Source: Streptomyces sioyaensis (lineage in GTDB: Bacteria > Actinomycetota > Actinomycetes > Streptomycetales > Streptomycetaceae). Taken from it: a stretch of DNA of 64,000 bases. Within the stretch, counting starts at the first letter, position 1, and every line of letters begins with the position of its first letter. Position numbers and translations under genes: made by a program. A model generated the notes under the pieces. That model saw nothing but the letters and a program-made list of their open reading frames with translations. It ran no database searches and was not told the DNA's origin. Where the stretch lies: assembly GCF_004122735.1 (NCBI RefSeq), contig NZ_SDIF01000023.1, forward strand, positions 1 to 64,000. The letters are read 5' to 3'. This document shows positions 8,275 through 16,734 of this stretch, one piece after another.

Positions 8275-8365
8275 GCGGGCACACGATTCGACGGGGACAC
8301 GATTCGGTGGACACGCGATTCGGTGGGCACACGATTCGGCGAGAACACGTTCGTCGGGCACACGG
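8275..8365. repeat. Tandem repeat, unit about 16 bp
   Basis: Five to six degenerate copies of GGGCACACGATTCGGT stand in a row, with drift in the last two copies. No spacer sequences separate them and no gene is apparent. Confidence 0.8.
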
Positions 8366-8582
8366 TGAACCGCCGCACGGTGCCGTCGGACTCACCCCAC
8401 AGCACCCGCCAGCAAGGCCCGCTGTCGTCTCCTCTGCCCTCCCTTTCGGGGAGATGCCCGGGCCATGAGTACACGAAAGGCCGGCCACGCTCACTCGGAT
8501 GGAGGGATTCGATACACCCGAAGGGCCGCTCCGACGGGCGGTCCTGTGTTTCACATGAAACACCGACGGACGGTCGCGCCGG

Positions 8583-9323
8583 TCAGGTGGCGCTGTCCCG
8601 GAGAGCCTTTTCGACGATCGCTTCCAGCCGGGAGTGGTGCGCCCCTCGCCAGTAGACGCGCCCGCATGCGGTGCACTGGGCGAAGACGTCGTACGTCCGC
8701 TGAGTGCCGTGTTCAAGGTGCTCACGGACCGAGTCCTTGTCCGCGTCCGTGAGCGGGCCGTTGCATGCGGTGCAGCGGGTCCAGGGTGCGAGCTCGGGCG
8801 CGAACCGGTCCAGTACGTCCCGGAGTTGCTCATCGGGCCGGTCGCTGTAGATGAACGCGCCCGCCCAGATCTCCCGCCGTCGCAGCAGCCCCCGGTCCCG
8901 GGAGAGCAGTACGCGTCGCTCCTTCGCCGAGAGCGCCGCCAGTGCGGCGTCGCCGGGGTCCTCATTCGTGTACGCCGCGTCGACGCCGAGCAGCCGCAAC
9001 CTGCGCGCCAGGGTGCCGAGGTGAACGTCGAGCAAGAACCGCAGCGGCGCACCGGGGAACCGCTGGGGGCGCTCGACGGCGTACACCTCGACGCGCTCCC
9101 CCGCCCGCGGGACATGGGATACGGGCACCTCGGCACCGTTCACGACCAGCCGTCCGACCTCGGTGAGCGGGACGCCGAGCGATTCGACGACGTGGCCGAG
9201 CGTCGAGGAACCGTCGGTCACCACGGGCGCACCGGCGGCGGTGGCGTGCGCCGCCCCAACGAAAAGGTGCAGCTCAGGGGCGATGACGAAGGGGATCTCA
9301 GGACCGTTCACGCCGGACAGCAT
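8583..9323 (-). CDS. Mut7-C RNase domain protein with N-terminal ubiquitin-like domain
   Basis: 246 aa. Residues about 5-90 (VNGPEIPFVIAPELHLF ... VSHVPRAGERVEVYAVE) form a ThiS/MoaD-like ubiquitin fold domain. Residues 95-240 are the Mut7-C (DUF82, PIN-like) domain with FLLDVHLGTLARRLRLLGVDA, an acidic TNEDPGD segment, LLSRDRGLL, and a zinc-ribbon pair CTACNGPL and CTACGRVYWRGAHHSRLE. The family is predicted to be an RNase. Four cysteines in two CxxC pairs are intact. GTG at 9311 (VNGPEI) is an equally good start. Divergently arranged with the GNAT-AAA gene. Confidence 0.85.
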   Translation of the reverse strand: MLSGVNGPEIPFVIAPELHLFVGAAHATAAGAPVVTDGSSTLGHVVESLGVPLTEVGRLVVNGAEVPVSHVPRAGERVEVYAVERPQRFPGAPLRFLLDVHLGTLARRLRLLGVDAAYTNEDPGDAALAALSAKERRVLLSRDRGLLRRREIWAGAFIYSDRPDEQLRDVLDRFAPELAPWTRCTACNGPLTDADKDSVREHLEHGTQRTYDVFAQCTACGRVYWRGAHHSRLEAIVEKALRDSAT

Positions 9324-9546
9324 GTCATCGGCCGAGCCGGCCCGGCCAGCGGATTCGCGGCGGTCGGAGCCCGGAGCGGCGAGCCACCGGCGCTCCGGCC
9401 CGATCGCAGCCGCGCCAGATCTGGCTACGTACGGACCGTAGCGGTCCGCGCCCCGGATTGTGCACGGTGGAGCAGGCCCCGCTCCCCCGCCGCCCCTAGC
9501 CTCACTGCCACCACATCACCACCATCACCAATGAGGGGCGGTACCG

Positions 9547-10836
9547 GTGAACTGGCTCATCCACGACTACCGCGAGAACGATCTCGCCGAGGTGGTCCAT
9601 CTGATCGACTCCACGGCCGACCTCGGCCAGGAGTCCGTGTTCTCCCTCGCGGAGTGCATCGGCGCGCTGACCTCTCGGCAGCCCGCCGTGGTGGCCGTCC
9701 ACCACGGTGCTCCCATCGGGGCGGCGCTCGCGTGTGTGGCCGGTGAGCGGGGCTGGGTGATGCGGATCGCGATCTCCTCGTCCTGGCGCGGCCGGGGACT
9801 GGCGAGTGCCCTGCTGGTGGAGCTGGAGCGGCGGCTGATCGCCGCCCGGGTGAGCCGGATCGCCTATGTGCTCCCCGAGGAAGACCTTCTCGGGGAGGGA
9901 CTGCTCAATGCGGGCTACACCCGGCAGCCCGCAGTCGCCTACTTCGAGAAGGTGGAGCCGCATCACGGGCCCGCGGCCGGCCTCCTGGAGGACCTCGGCG
10001 GGCGGTTTCTGCCCGCCGACCTGTGGGCCAAGGTGGCCGGCATGGAAGCGGAGAAGGATCTCATCGAGCGACGGGTCGTGCTGCCGCTGGCGGAGCCGGA
10101 GCGAGCTGCCCGGCACGGCGTACGGCCGCCGCGGGCGATCGCCCTCTTCGGCCCGCCGGGCACCGGGAAGACCACCTTCGCCCGGGGCATCGCCGCCCGC
10201 CTCGGCTGGCCGTTCGTCGAGCTGCTTCCGTCCCGGCTGGCCGATGGGGGAAATCTGGCGGCTGCCCTGCGCACCGCCTTCGCCCGGATCGCGGAACTGG
10301 AGCGGGTCCTCGTCTTCATCGACGAGGTCGAGGAGATCGCCCCGGTCCGCGGCGAACCCGCGCAGCCGGGCGGGCTGCACGGCGTGACCAATGAGCTGCT
10401 CAAGCTCATACCCGGATTCCGGGAGCGGGACGAGCGGCTGCTGGTGTGCGCGACCAATTCCCTTCGGTCGCTCGACCCGGCGTTCCTGCGCCCCGGCCGG
10501 TTCGACTACGTGATCCCGATCAGCACGCCGGACCCGGCGGCGCGCTCGGCGATCTGGTCCCGGTACACGGACGGCCGGGCCGATGTGGACATCGCGGCGC
10601 TGGTGGCGGCCAGCGAGCTGTTCACCCCGGCCGATATCGAGCACGCCGCCCGGGTGGCCGCGCAGGCTTCTTTCGAGCGGGACCTGGAGGCGATCGGGGT
10701 GGGTGCGGGGGCACGTGGGCGGCTCGGGGCAAGCACCGATGACTACCTCGCCGCCCTCGCCCGCTGCCGGCCCACGGTCACCCCCGCGATGCTCGACGAA
10801 TTCGGTGCGGACATCACGGCCCATGCCCGCTGCTGA
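9547..10836 (+). CDS. GNAT acetyltransferase fused to an AAA ATPase
   Basis: 429 aa with two domains. Residues 1-140 are a GNAT fold with the acetyl-CoA loop SSSWRGRGLASALL. Residues about 165-429 are an AAA ATPase: P-loop GPPGTGKTTFA near residue 202, Walker B VLVFIDEVEEIAP, sensor VCATNSLRSLDPAFLRPGRFDY with the Arg finger pair, and an FtsH-like lid (LFTPADIEHAARVAAQASFERDL). The fusion suggests ATP-driven remodelling coupled to acetylation of a client, but the target is unknown. GTG at 9547 is preceded by AGGGGCGG. The upstream 220 bases hold divergent promoters. Confidence 0.85.
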   Translation: MNWLIHDYRENDLAEVVHLIDSTADLGQESVFSLAECIGALTSRQPAVVAVHHGAPIGAALACVAGERGWVMRIAISSSWRGRGLASALLVELERRLIAARVSRIAYVLPEEDLLGEGLLNAGYTRQPAVAYFEKVEPHHGPAAGLLEDLGGRFLPADLWAKVAGMEAEKDLIERRVVLPLAEPERAARHGVRPPRAIALFGPPGTGKTTFARGIAARLGWPFVELLPSRLADGGNLAAALRTAFARIAELERVLVFIDEVEEIAPVRGEPAQPGGLHGVTNELLKLIPGFRERDERLLVCATNSLRSLDPAFLRPGRFDYVIPISTPDPAARSAIWSRYTDGRADVDIAALVAASELFTPADIEHAARVAAQASFERDLEAIGVGAGARGRLGASTDDYLAALARCRPTVTPAMLDEFGADITAHARC

Positions 10837-10985
10837 CCCGGCCGCCGCCGCGGCGCAGTTACTCTCCGGGGCCGAACCATGCGTCCAGGCGGGCGGCGGC
10901 CACTTCCCATGGCTCGACGACCCGGTTCAGTTCGCCCGGACCGTCGGCTCGTTCCTCGACCACGCCGTTCCGCCCGCACACCGTG

Positions 10986-11461
10986 TCAGCAGCCCAAGTT
11001 GCCGCCAGGTGCGGTCCCCGGGATCTGCACGAAGCTCTGATAGCTGTTGATCCGGCTCCGCACCTGGCCGGGGTTGCCACCGTTGCATTCGAGCGAACCG
11101 TTGATGCTGCGGATGGCCTCACCGAATCCGGCGCCACTGACCATCGCGTGGTGCGGCGTCATGGTGCCCGGTCCGGTTTGCGTGTTCCAGTACCACAGGG
11201 ATAGTTCGCGGTGTTCTGCTCCACCGCATACACCAGGCCACCGGTCTCATGGCTGACGTTCGCGAGGAAGACCGCGGCCTCCTGGCGCCGCACGGTGTCG
11301 CTCCCGGTGTTCGCAAACTCGGGATACGCGCAGAGGGCCGCCGTCAAACCGCTGTAGGTATAGAACGATCGCCAATTCACCGGCGCCAGCGCCGGAGAGG
11401 ACCACCGCGCCCACCATGCAGTGCTCCGAGTCAACCGCCTGCCATCCAGCCCTTCACCCAA
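10986..11461 (-). pseudogene. Decayed GH19 chitinase with internal deletion and frameshift
   Basis: Two pieces of a family 19 chitinase catalytic domain lie in different minus-strand frames. The 5' piece reads FYTYSGLTAAL, EFANTGSDTVRRQEAAVFLA and NVSHETGGLVYAVEQNTANYP. At about 11200 it joins directly to WYWNTQTGPGTMTPHHAMVSGAGFGE, GSLECNGGNPGQV and a native-looking end GGNLGC followed by a stop at 10986-10988. In intact Streptomyces chitinases a long block (YCD, QPYGCPAG and the GRGPIQLSWNFNY region) separates these pieces, so it has been lost with a frame change. No signal peptide or carbohydrate-binding domain is readable upstream. Confidence 0.85.
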
Positions 11462-11842
11462 TCGACTACCGGGCCGCTACTGCGGGACCGGAATGGACGA
11501 GGGACAGAAACAGAAACAGGAGAGAGGGGCAAGGACAGGAGCGCGGCACGATCCTGGCGGACGAGCCGCAACTGAAGCCCGGCCTCCTGCAGTTCTGGCT
11601 GGCGTGCCGCACCGCTGACCAGCAGGTGGTGCGACAGCCCGGCACGGCAGCGGAGGCCTCGCACGGCAACGCATTGAGCCTTCCTCCGGCACCCACGACT
11701 ATCCAGCCAGCCCTCGTTGACAACGTCCGGCGGACCTTCCCGGCGATAGCCGGACCGACCGGGCAGAACCGGGAGCAGGACCCGGCACAGCAGCCCCAAC
11801 ACGGCCCCGGCTTCGCCTCCAGCCCCGTGCCATAGTGCCCGC
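11462..11842. other. Intergenic stretch, no gene recognised
   Basis: About 380 bases between the chitinase remnant and the racemase gene. Frames are open on several strands but none has a recognisable product. It may contain the eroded 5' part of the chitinase gene on the minus strand, but I could not align any of it. Confidence 0.5.
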
Positions 11843-12541
11843 ATGAAGACGATCGGGCTGCTCGGAGGCATGAGCTGGGAGTCGACGGCGGAGTACTACC
11901 GGCTGCTCAACGAATTGACGCGGGAGCGTCTGGGCGGCCTGCACTCCTCGCGCTGCGTGCTCTACTCCGTGGACTTCGCGGAGATCGAACGACTACAGAC
12001 CGAAGGGCGCTGGGAGCAGGCAGCCGGGGTACTCGCCGAAGCCGCCAGGGCACTGGAGGCGGCCGGCGCCGAAATACTGCTGCTCTGCACCAACACCATG
12101 CACAAGGTCGCCGGCCAGGTTGCCGCCGCCGTCACCGTCCCGCTCCTACACCTCGCCGACACCACAGCGGATGCCGTACGTGACAGCGGGCTGCGCCGCA
12201 TCGGGCTGCTGGGCACCGCCTTCACCATGGAGCAGGACTTCTACCGCAACCGGCTGGAAAGCCATGGGCTGGAGGTGCGGGTCCCGGATGCCGCCGGACG
12301 ACGAATCGTCCATCGCACGATCTACGAGGAGCTGTGCCAGGGCATCGTCCGTGACGAGTCCCGGCAGTCATTGATGGCCATCATCAGGGACCTCGTCGCC
12401 GCCGGGGCCGAGGGCATCGTCCTGGGCTGCACCGAGATCGAGCTGCTCATCAAGCCGGAGCACAGCCCGGTCCCGGTATTTCCGACCACACGGCTTCATG
12501 CCGAAGCCGCCGTCACCCGCGCGCTCACCGGCTCCCCGTAA
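11843..12541 (+). CDS. Aspartate/glutamate racemase family protein
   Basis: 232 aa PLP-independent racemase of the Asp/Glu racemase (RacX/YgeA-like) family. It begins MKTIGLLGGMSWESTAEYYRLLN, the usual start. The two catalytic cysteines are Cys82 in LLLCTNTMH and Cys196 in IVLGCTEIELL, both present in the expected contexts. It probably interconverts L- and D-amino acids in the cytosol, and the amino acid is not determined by sequence. Full length. ATG at 11843 follows CATAGTGCCCGC, a weak ribosome site. Confidence 0.9.
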   Translation: MKTIGLLGGMSWESTAEYYRLLNELTRERLGGLHSSRCVLYSVDFAEIERLQTEGRWEQAAGVLAEAARALEAAGAEILLLCTNTMHKVAGQVAAAVTVPLLHLADTTADAVRDSGLRRIGLLGTAFTMEQDFYRNRLESHGLEVRVPDAAGRRIVHRTIYEELCQGIVRDESRQSLMAIIRDLVAAGAEGIVLGCTEIELLIKPEHSPVPVFPTTRLHAEAAVTRALTGSP

Positions 12542-12678
12542 TTACGGAGTCCGGTAAGTCTGATAGATCCGGAAGTCCGCCACCTCACCAAGTTGAAGGC
12601 TGCCACTACCATCAACTCCCCTCTGCACACAGGCTCTTGTGCTGTGAGCAGGTTTGAAGGCACTACAGGTACGCTGAC

Positions 12679-12990
12679 GTGGTGTCGAGTACCGAGTTAG
12701 AACGACTGGCCAGGATCCGGATGCAAGTCACCGGTGAGACGCTGGAACGCGCCATGGCCGTACTCGAAGGACACGCCACCGCCCCCGAGCCGAAATCCGA
12801 ACCTGACACCGCGACCGAAGACACCGGAAACAGCGAGGTCAATGAGCCCGACGCGCCCAACGAGGCCAGCGACGGCAGCGACGGCAGCGACGGCAGCGAC
12901 GGCAGCGACGGCAGCGACGGCAAGGAGAACGCCGCGCGGCGGGACGGGGGACGGACACCCCAGCGGCGAGGCCATCTCCGCAGCCTGTGA
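12679..12990 (+). CDS. Small hypothetical protein with Ser-Asp-Gly repeat
   Basis: About 103 aa. The N-terminal 35 residues (ELERLARIRMQVTGETLERAMAVLEGH) form a probable helix and look like a conserved small protein. The centre is acidic. Residues 64-81 are six SDG tripeptides coded by six perfect 9-bp units AGCGACGGC at 12868-12921. The C-terminus is Arg-rich. GTG at 12679 or the adjacent GTG at 12682 could start it; no ribosome site is visible, so a leaderless mRNA is possible. No function can be given. Confidence 0.55.
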   Translation: MVSSTELERLARIRMQVTGETLERAMAVLEGHATAPEPKSEPDTATEDTGNSEVNEPDAPNEASDGSDGSDGSDGSDGSDGKENAARRDGGRTPQRRGHLRSL

Positions 12991-13257
12991 GGGAGGCCGC
13001 GCGACGGCGAGTAGCGCCCTCAAAGGGAAGCGATGATCCATGGAAGAGAAGTAGCGACTCACGAAGAGTCGCGTGCCTTACACGGAGAGTCATGGATGCC
13101 GGGCAACCTCCGACGCCGGCCAACGCCACGGTCCGGGCAGGCCGGGCACCACCATGCGGCTCCGCACTCGGAACATGCTGCTATCGACCATCCACTCAGC
13201 GTGAACGGTCGACAGAGGGCGCCCAGCCCGACGAGGAGCCGCTGAGAAGCCTGCGGC

Positions 13258-13491
13258 TCACGGAGTGAGTGGCCGCGCCAGCATCGGTGTCTTGAGCATC
13301 TGATGTCCGCCGCTGGCCAGCATGCGGACCTCGCCCCGGTCGCTGATCTCTGCGCGTACGATCCCCGATTCATCCTCGTAGACCGGATACCCGCCAGCTC
13401 CTGCCCGCTCGGTACGACGGACGATCACCACGTCGTCCTCCACCGCGGGAGCTTGAAATACCAGCTCATAGCTTTCCGGGTAATCCTCCAT
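13258..13491 (-). CDS. DUF6296-like small protein
   Basis: 77 aa starting MEDYPESYELVFQAP and containing VIVRRTERAGAGGYPVYEDESGIVRAEISDRGEVRML. This is the pattern of a small Streptomyces beta-rich family that I recall as DUF6296, of unknown role. It has no signal peptide and no cysteines. It ends about 270 bases after the SDG-repeat gene, which it faces. Confidence 0.65.
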   Translation of the reverse strand: MEDYPESYELVFQAPAVEDDVVIVRRTERAGAGGYPVYEDESGIVRAEISDRGEVRMLASGGHQMLKTPMLARPLTP

Positions 13492-13762
13492 CGTGGCCTC
13501 CCGAATACGACTCGGCAGGTGCTGTGGGCGGCGCTCCCCACGCCGCTGGACGCGCGCCGCTGCACCTCCGCCCTTCCATCCTCACCCACTCCCGCCCGCC
13601 GCGCCTCATGAGGGAGAGAGGGAGAGGCGGGACAGGCAGCGGTGGCTTCTGAGGGTGCCCCGCCCCCGCGCGCTGTCACGGGAGCGGGGCGGGTCCGAGA
13701 AGCGCCAGCAGCTCGGATAGTTACGGGAGCCACGGTACGGGGCACCACTGACAACGGCGGAC

Positions 13763-13842
13763 GGACGGACCGACGGACGGACCGACGGACGGACCGGCGG
13801 ACCGGACGACCGGCAGACCGGCAGACCGGCAGACCGGCAGAC
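13763..13842. repeat. Two adjoining microsatellite arrays
   Basis: Three units of GGACGGACCGAC (13763-13798, the last with one change) are followed by four perfect units of CGGCAGAC (13811-13842). They sit in the roughly 500-base gap between the DUF6296-like gene and the VOC gene, where I see no other feature. Confidence 0.85.
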
Positions 13843-14002
13843 GAGCGGACGGGCGGGCCGGCGGGCCCGGCCAGTGCGGCCCTCGCGCCCCTCGCGCCCC
13901 TCGTGCCGCGGCCGGGCAGACGGGAGCCCTCGCATGCTGCGGATGCGGCGGCGAGGGAAGGACCTGTCGGTACGCGGCGACATCGCGGCGAAAGGGGTGA
14001 AG

Positions 14003-14380
14003 GTGGCCGGGAGACCTCGGTTTTCGCTCGGGACGGTGGTCCTGGACTGCGCGGATGCGCATGTGCTGGCGGGCTTCTACCGGCGGCTGCTCGGGTGGGA
14101 GGTGACCTACAGCGAGCCGGACTGGGTACTCGTCAGAGACCCGGACGGGGGTACCGGGCTCTCGTTCCAGTCCGAGCCGGGATACCAGGCCCCGGTGTGG
14201 CCGGAACGACCTGGGGAACAGCAGAAGATGCTGCATCTCGACATGCGGGTCGATGACCTTGATGAGGCCGAGGCGTATGCGGTCGCGGCGGGGGCGACGC
14301 GCGCCGACTTCCAGCCTCAGGACGATGTCCGGGTGTTGCTCGATCCGGCGGGACACCCGTTGTGCCTCTTTCTCCATTGA
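14003..14380 (+). CDS. VOC (glyoxalase/bleomycin-resistance) family protein
   Basis: About 125 aa from GTG at 14003. One VOC unit pair is visible: FSLGTVVLDCADAHVLAGFYRRLLGWEVT, WVLVRDPDGGTGLSFQSE, then MLHLDMRVDDLDEAEAYAVAAGA and VRVLLDPAGHPLCLFLH. The His in MLHLDM and the family's terminal LDPAGHPLCLF are present. Members bind a metal or a small ligand, and the substrate is unknown. AAAGGGG at 13991-13997 fits GTG at 14003. Longer starts (13934 or 13997) add an Arg-rich tail unlike the family. Confidence 0.75.
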   Translation: MAGRPRFSLGTVVLDCADAHVLAGFYRRLLGWEVTYSEPDWVLVRDPDGGTGLSFQSEPGYQAPVWPERPGEQQKMLHLDMRVDDLDEAEAYAVAAGATRADFQPQDDVRVLLDPAGHPLCLFLH

Positions 14381-14680
14381 GGGTGGAGGTGTTGAGGGCG
14401 CAGTGTTGACGGCTGGGGCGGGAGCTGAGGGCGGGGTATCGGCGGCTGGGCGTCGAGGGGCGGTAGCTGCCGGCGCCGGGGTCCGCCCTTCACCCTCGAT
14501 GATCGCGGAGCGTGTGGGAATGGACACATGCAGGTAGCGAGGGCGGATCGGGCGGCCGACGATCCTGGCTGGTCAGGAAGTTGAGACGGCGTAAGGACGG
14601 GGGCGCGAAGGGCGAAATACGGACGGAGGGCCGATGCGCGCGGGATCGCGTTGTCAGTGTCTGCCCCTAGCATGGCTTAT
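14381..14680. other. Intergenic stretch, nothing recognised
   Basis: 300 bases of low-complexity GC-rich DNA (GGGGCGG and GCTGAGGGC runs) between the VOC gene and the next small gene. It presumably carries that gene's promoter. No frame looks coding. Confidence 0.5.
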
Positions 14681-14866
14681 ATGTCCCCAACTCCTTCTGC
14701 CCACACGGATGTCCCCGTTCCCGCCGCCGAGGCGAACGAATCGATTCGGCGATTCGTCCGCGCCCGGCGCGGACTGGCGTGGTCGGCGCAGGACATGGCG
14801 GAGTATGCGGTGCTGCTGGAGATCTGGACGTTGGCGGTGCGCGCGGAGGTCGTCGAGGCGGCATAG
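14681..14866 (+). CDS. Small conserved Streptomyces-type protein
   Basis: 61 aa from ATG at 14681: a Pro/Thr-rich N-terminus, then a helical part (NESIRRFVRARRGLAWSAQDMAEYAVLLEIWTLAV) ending VVEAA. I recognise the general pattern of short actinobacterial proteins with unknown function. It has no membrane segment. The frame extends to 14651, but the extension lacks the conserved pattern. Confidence 0.6.
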   Translation: MSPTPSAHTDVPVPAAEANESIRRFVRARRGLAWSAQDMAEYAVLLEIWTLAVRAEVVEAA

Positions 14867-15077
14867 CCCAAGGTCAGCGTGGATGGGGGGATGTGGCAGC
14901 GGCGTTAGTGGCGCGTTAGTGGATCGGCAGCCATCGGCACCAAGCTGATGCGTGTTCCGCTCATCGAAGCGGTGCGAACGCCGACGACCATCGGCACAGC
15001 CAACGCCGAAGCCAGCGCAGCGACGCCACGATTCCACCGGAATGCGGAGCGGCAGCGTGCACGCAAGGGAGATTCTC

Positions 15078-15794
15078 ATGTCCTGGAAGAAGGGCCCTGA
15101 GACCGACATCGACCTCACCGCAACCGCCACCGGTGCCGCAGATGCCACCCACACCAGCATCCACACCACCAGCGCCTTACCTCCCGTCCTCCGCCGTGGA
15201 CGCACGATCGTTGCCGCTTCGCTGATCGCCGTCGCCGCCCTCTCGCTGACCGCCTGCGGCACCGGCCAGAACAGCACCAAGCCGAGCACCAAGGTCTCGA
15301 CGAGCCCCGACCCCGTGAACCGGTCCAAGGAGGCGGCCGCCCTCGGCGACACCGCAGCCAACGAAGACGCGGAAGCGGGCCGGAAGTCGGGCGAGACAGC
15401 GAAAAGCGGCGGGCAGAGCGCCGGGGCAAGCGGCAACAAGGCAGGTGGCGGCACCACTGGCGGGGCCGGTACGGACACCGGATCGGCGTCCCACGGCAAA
15501 GGGAGCAACGGCACCTGGACCGGCGTCCTCAAGTATCTGGCTCCCGGCAAGCTCACCGTGACGCCGGCGTCCGGGACCGAGCAGGCGTTTTTCGTCGGCG
15601 CCGGGACCAAGACCCTTGGCGCGGCTGTGATCTGCGCGTCAGACGGCAACGTCACCGTGGACAGCAGCGGTTACGGCACCTCCTCGTGCACCGAGGCACA
15701 GCTGGAGAAGGCGGCCAAGATGAACTCCGTCGAGGTCCGGGTCACCGTTGAGGGCGGCGTGGCAACCCGGATCGCCGAGCACTACCGCCCCTGA
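15078..15794 (+). CDS. Putative lipoprotein
   Basis: 238 aa. The hydrophobic segment TIVAASLIAVAALSLTACG carries a lipobox (LTAC) with the Cys at about residue 60, so the mature protein would be lipid-anchored outside the membrane. The N-terminal region before it is unusually long and Thr/Ala-rich. A shorter start near RRGRTIV is possible, though ATG at 15078 has AAGGGAGA at the right distance. A Ser/Gly/Thr linker follows. The C-terminal domain (GTWTGVLKYLAPGKLTV ... VRVTVEGGVATRIAEHY) contains two cysteines. No function is recognised. Confidence 0.7.
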   Translation: MSWKKGPETDIDLTATATGAADATHTSIHTTSALPPVLRRGRTIVAASLIAVAALSLTACGTGQNSTKPSTKVSTSPDPVNRSKEAAALGDTAANEDAEAGRKSGETAKSGGQSAGASGNKAGGGTTGGAGTDTGSASHGKGSNGTWTGVLKYLAPGKLTVTPASGTEQAFFVGAGTKTLGAAVICASDGNVTVDSSGYGTSSCTEAQLEKAAKMNSVEVRVTVEGGVATRIAEHYRP

Positions 15795-16021
15795 GCCCCG
15801 AGCAGGTGTCGCGCCCAGCCCGGAGCCCTGCGCGCACACGACGTGGTGAGCGAGAGGCGCGGATCGCTGATCGGCGGGACGGAGGTCGGTGACGACCGGA
15901 CGACCCGGCAACCGGGCATGGGGCACGGGCATGGGCAACCGGGCCGGCCGACCACACCAAGCCGTCCGATTTCCGCCAGCGGAAGCGGCGCGCGTACCCG
16001 CAGACTCGAAGCGTGAGAGCA

Positions 16022-16138
16022 ATGCACACGACCGAGGACGGACGCGCCGTGACCACTCCCGGGACGTACACCGCCGCCACCGCGAGCGACATCGCTGCCG
16101 GTGGCGCCGCTGGTGGGCTGCTGCTGGTGAGCCGATGA
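16022..16138 (+). CDS. Small ORF overlapping the next start (ATGA)
   Basis: A 38-aa frame MHTTEDGRAVTTPGTY ... AAGGLLLVSR whose TGA overlaps the ATG of the next gene. The overlap suggests translational coupling. The peptide is Ala/Thr/Gly-rich and I recognise no family, so it could be a leader or chance. Confidence 0.3.
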   Translation: MHTTEDGRAVTTPGTYTAATASDIAAGGAAGGLLLVSR

Positions 16139-16734
16139 CCTCTCCGCTTCTCTCCCGGGCGGAGGCGGCCGCGTACGGGCCCCTCCCCTCCCCCGCTCCG
16201 CACACTGACGCCGAACTCGCCGCTCTGCTGGACCTCGTGGCCTCGCCCGGTGCCCGCATCTCCACCGTGGTGGTCGGGCACAGCCGGGACGCTGCGTCGC
16301 GTGCGGCCGCGGCGGCTTTCGTCGAAGGGTGGCGGGCGCTCGGCCGGCTGCCGGTCCTGGCCGTGATCGACTGGCCGGAGTCCGCCGCGTCCTGGCTCCG
16401 GGCGGCCGGCCGCTTCACCGCCGGGGAACCGGATGCCTGGGTGGTGGCGGCCGCGCCGCTCGGCTGGGCGCAGATGAGCCGCCGGCTGCGCCACAGCACC
16501 GGCTGGGACCCGGCACGCACGTACGGCTTCGCGGCGCTCGGCGACTCCCGCGTACCCGCCCTCGCGGGCCGGACGACGCTCCAGGGCATGCGCGGCGCCG
16601 ACGCGGACGGCGGCACCTGGACCGTCGATCGCGGCTGGGTTGTCCAGCTGCTCACCGGTCCACCGGCCCCTCGGGCCACGACGCATCGCCATGGCACGCT
16701 GGAAGAAGTCAGCGATGAGGGAAGTCAGCAATGA
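16135..16734 (+). CDS. Hypothetical protein upstream of alkB
   Basis: 199 aa starting MTSPLLSRAEAAAYGPLP. It alternates strands and helices (ARISTVVVGHSRDAASRAAAAAFVEGW, LPVLAVIDWPESAASWLRAAGRF, PDAWVVAAAPLGWAQMSRRL) and ends with DGGTWTVDRGWVVQLLTGP. This looks like a soluble alpha/beta domain. I do not recognise a family with certainty. Its stop overlaps the ATG of the alkB-like gene, so the two are probably translated together, which hints at a link to alkylation repair or nucleic-acid oxidation. Confidence 0.6.
   Translation: MTSPLLSRAEAAAYGPLPSPAPHTDAELAALLDLVASPGARISTVVVGHSRDAASRAAAAAFVEGWRALGRLPVLAVIDWPESAASWLRAAGRFTAGEPDAWVVAAAPLGWAQMSRRLRHSTGWDPARTYGFAALGDSRVPALAGRTTLQGMRGADADGGTWTVDRGWVVQLLTGPPAPRATTHRHGTLEEVSDEGSQQ

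Larger units (their letters stand above)
7607..8582. other. 976-bp intergenic region with two tandem-repeat arrays
   Basis: No frame here has a recognisable product, a good ribosome site and neighbour-like codon use. The region contains the promoter of the exported repeat-protein gene at its left end and two short tandem arrays (7991-8062 and 8275-8365). Frames running through the arrays are open because the units are regular and AT-poor. Confidence 0.6.

Noticed and set aside
7991..8365. Possible CRISPR arrays
   Set aside because: Repeats are directly adjacent with no spacers, units are only 16-18 bp and degenerate, and no cas genes are present.
10859..11137. Separate small minus-strand gene here
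   Set aside because: The only meaningful similarity is the chitinase C-terminus in another frame. The alternative frame has no domain or ribosome site.
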